Source: Acidobacterium sp.
GTDB taxonomy: Bacteria; Acidobacteriota; Vicinamibacteria; Vicinamibacterales; UBA2999
Reading direction: 5' to 3'
DNA length: 64,000 nt
Assembly: GCA_002737365.1 (NCBI GenBank)
Contig: NSIL01000008.1
Coordinates: 1 to 64,000, forward strand
The notes under the pieces are model-generated. The model did not search any database. It had not been told where the DNA came from and was given only the letters and a program-made list of their open reading frames with translations. Numbering within the stretch: position 1 is the stretch's first letter; every line of letters begins with the position of its first letter. The translations under genes were made by a program, and so were the position numbers. Positions 62,453 through 64,000 of this stretch are shown here, in pieces.

Positions 62453-63112
62453 CTACTGAATCGAAATCCCGATGCTGATCGTCAGCATTTGCGTCCGCTT
62501 GGCCGCTGGCAGCCCGTCGGCCGCCGCGCGCGAGCCAAGTTTCGTAAAGCGCACGTCGAAGCCAGCTCCCAGGTGCGGTTTCATGAACCAACGCGCGCCC
62601 CCGCCAAAGTTTAGGGCGCTGTTCCATGCCTCGGGGACTTCTTGCGTCGGCAACGTGCCGAACGCCTCTGAACTACTGACAACCTTCGAACGCCCGACGC
62701 CCGCGCTCAGGTAACTCCATCCGAGTCTGTGCCCGAAGTTGATCGACACCTGGGGCAACAAGCTCGTGATCTGCGTGGTCACAGCCGTGGTGGTGGGAAC
62801 GGCGGGCTTGGTGGCCGTGGCCGTCGACATCAGCGGGGCGCTCGTGCTCTTACCGCTATGCATTGAGAGCCCCAATCCGAGCGTCATGATGCCGAGCTTC
62901 AGCGGATAGGCCGTCGCGCCGCCGGCAAGTCCCCAGGCCCGCCCCGGCAGCGGCGTGGTGGCGCTCACGGTGGGTACCCAGCCTTCCGCCGTGGGCATGC
63001 CCACCCACGCGCCCTGTAGGTCGGCCGCGAACCACGGCAAGCGATCGACGGTCTGCGCCGACGCCGGTACCGCCGCAGCCAGCACCAGCAGAACGAACCA
63101 CGCACGACACAT
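62453..63112 (-). CDS. outer-membrane beta-barrel protein
   Basis: A 219-residue protein with a signal peptide ([19 protein letters not shown]). The mature chain is made of alternating Gly/aromatic strands: RAWGLAGGATAYPLKLGIMTLGLGLSM, VSINFGHRLGWSYLSAGVGRSKV, NFGGGARWFMKPHLGAGFDVRF, ending with LTISIGISIQ, a typical barrel terminus. It has an extracellular Thr/Ser-rich loop (about 85-115). The start overlaps the deoC stop (ATGA). Function unknown. Confidence 0.8.
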   Translation of the reverse strand: MCRAWFVLLVLAAAVPASAQTVDRLPWFAADLQGAWVGMPTAEGWVPTVSATTPLPGRAWGLAGGATAYPLKLGIMTLGLGLSMHSGKSTSAPLMSTATATKPAVPTTTAVTTQITSLLPQVSINFGHRLGWSYLSAGVGRSKVVSSSEAFGTLPTQEVPEAWNSALNFGGGARWFMKPHLGAGFDVRFTKLGSRAAADGLPAAKRTQMLTISIGISIQ

Positions 63113-63978
63113 CAGTAGCCGCTCGCCTTCCCCGTTGCCGTCTCGCCACGCGATTCCTTCACGATCCTGACGCCAGCGCTCGCGCCGATGCGCGTGGCCC
63201 CGGCCGCTACCAGTGCTTTCATTTGCTCTAGGTCGCGCACGCCGCCAGCGGCCTTCACGCCCATCTCGTCGCCGACAATGCGGCGCATCAACGCCACGTC
63301 GGCGGCAGTGGCGCCGCCGGGCCCGAAGCCTGTCGAGGTTTTGACGAAGTCCGCACCCGCCGCCTTTGACAGAGTGCACGCGGTGATCTTCTCTTCGTCG
63401 GTGAGCAGCGCCGTTTCGATGATCACTTTACAGCCCGCGCCGCCCGCCTGACAGGCCGAGACCACCCCGCGGATGTCATCCGACACCAGCCGGACATCGC
63501 CCGACTTGAGGGCACCGACGTTGATCACCATGTCGACCTCGGCCGCGCCATCGAAGATCGCCCGCCGCGCCTCGAACTGCTTCACGTCGGGAGTCGTGGC
63601 GCCGAGGGGAAAGCCGACCACGGAACACACGGCCACGCCAGAGCCCCGCAGCTGCTGTGCCGACAGTGCCACCCAGGTGGGGTTGACGCACACGGTCGCG
63701 AACTTCCATTCCGCGGCCTCCTTGCATAACTGCACGATCTCGGTCGCCGTGGCGTCTGGCTTCAGCAGCGTGTGGTCGATCAATCCAGGCAGGCCCTGGG
63801 CGCTGCCGTCGGTCGCGTGCAGCCCCAGGCGGGTGGCGCCGGCTTCGAGTACGTGCTGGACGCGGTCCGGACAACAGTCAAACGTGAAGCCATGGCAGGC
63901 GCATCTGGTGGGCGCCACCGCGCCGGCCCGGGCCAACTCCTCGAGAATCAATTCGACCACGCGCCGATAGTCGGTCAC
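63112..63978 (-). CDS. deoC: deoxyribose-phosphate aldolase with Cys-rich N-terminal extension
   Basis: Splits 2-deoxyribose-5-phosphate to acetaldehyde and glyceraldehyde-3-P. The catalytic part (about 65-288) shows [56 protein letters not shown], and the Schiff-base motif [18 protein letters not shown], then [13 protein letters not shown]. The first about 64 residues are extra; they include [18 protein letters not shown], four cysteines and a histidine that could bind metal. The frame has an ATG at 63978 and the right edge of the window lies 22 bases beyond, so upstream context is unknown. Confidence 0.92.
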   Translation of the reverse strand: MTDYRRVVELILEELARAGAVAPTRCACHGFTFDCCPDRVQHVLEAGATRLGLHATDGSAQGLPGLIDHTLLKPDATATEIVQLCKEAAEWKFATVCVNPTWVALSAQQLRGSGVAVCSVVGFPLGATTPDVKQFEARRAIFDGAAEVDMVINVGALKSGDVRLVSDDIRGVVSACQAGGAGCKVIIETALLTDEEKITACTLSKAAGADFVKTSTGFGPGGATAADVALMRRIVGDEMGVKAAGGVRDLEQMKALVAAGATRIGASAGVRIVKESRGETATGKASGY

Positions 63979-64000
63979 TGCCTCTGCTCCAACGCGCGAA

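Overview
The window is 64 kb of GC-rich bacterial chromosome, about 90% coding, with no rRNA, phage, insertion sequence or CRISPR. The gene set suggests a Gram-negative, non-proteobacterial heterotroph, most plausibly an Acidobacteriota member of the Vicinamibacteria type. The grounds are BamD, secreted beta-propellers and an outer-membrane barrel (two membranes); RNase J; DUF3467; a fused AroD-AroE; and several short zinc-finger anti-sigma factors. The phylum is an inference from gene content, not a proof.

Layout. 1-6.4 kb: 3' part of clpB, ftsH, an L-lactate permease and a CDGSH protein. 6.4-12.3 kb: rho, a divergent ArnT-like glycosyltransferase, an aminotransferase, coaD and rsmD. 12.3-16.9 kb (minus strand): an ECF sigma factor with its anti-sigma factor and a Spy/CpxP-like periplasmic protein, a secreted protein and recG. 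17-26 kb (plus strand): lexA, DUF3467, nth, a small zincin, rsmA, RNase J, ftsK and an AMIN amidase. 26-28.6 kb: leucyl aminopeptidase and small envelope proteins.

28.2-40.3 kb (minus strand) is the centrepiece: an aromatic amino-acid supraoperon in the order aroDE, trpE, trpG, trpD, trpC, trpF, trpB, trpA, aroQ, aroF, tyrA, scoA, scoB and a membrane protein. Upstream of aroDE lies a previously unmarked leader. It has a short open frame containing Trp-Trp-Tyr-Trp, a competing 7-bp pairing, and a strong intrinsic terminator with a U6 tract. This is the layout of a ribosome-mediated trp attenuator, and here it would gate shikimate, Trp, Tyr/Phe and CoA-transferase genes together.

40.5-50.7 kb: a divergent SpoIVB-type (S55) peptidase coupled to a secreted beta-propeller; a decayed ECF sigma/anti-sigma locus that has lost most of its middle; a TPR protein; and two DppBC-type permeases behind a sigma-54 activator, without their ATPases or binding protein. 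50.8-59.2 kb (plus strand): aroC, def, fmt, rsmB, a PASTA protein, rpe, a thioesterase, a sugar-nucleotide epimerase, bamD and a secreted protein, mostly with overlapping stop/start codons. 59.2-64 kb: pgsA, a mannose-1-phosphate guanylyltransferase and phosphomannomutase pair, tRNA-Gly(CCC), an outer-membrane barrel and deoC with a Cys-rich N-terminal extension.

Several kinds of short dispersed repeat sit at gene ends (GGCACC nonamers, CACAGATTAAA, GATCCC units, GGGGNCTGACCCC palindromes). Some have become part of coding sequences, at the RsmA C-terminus and in a RecG insertion.
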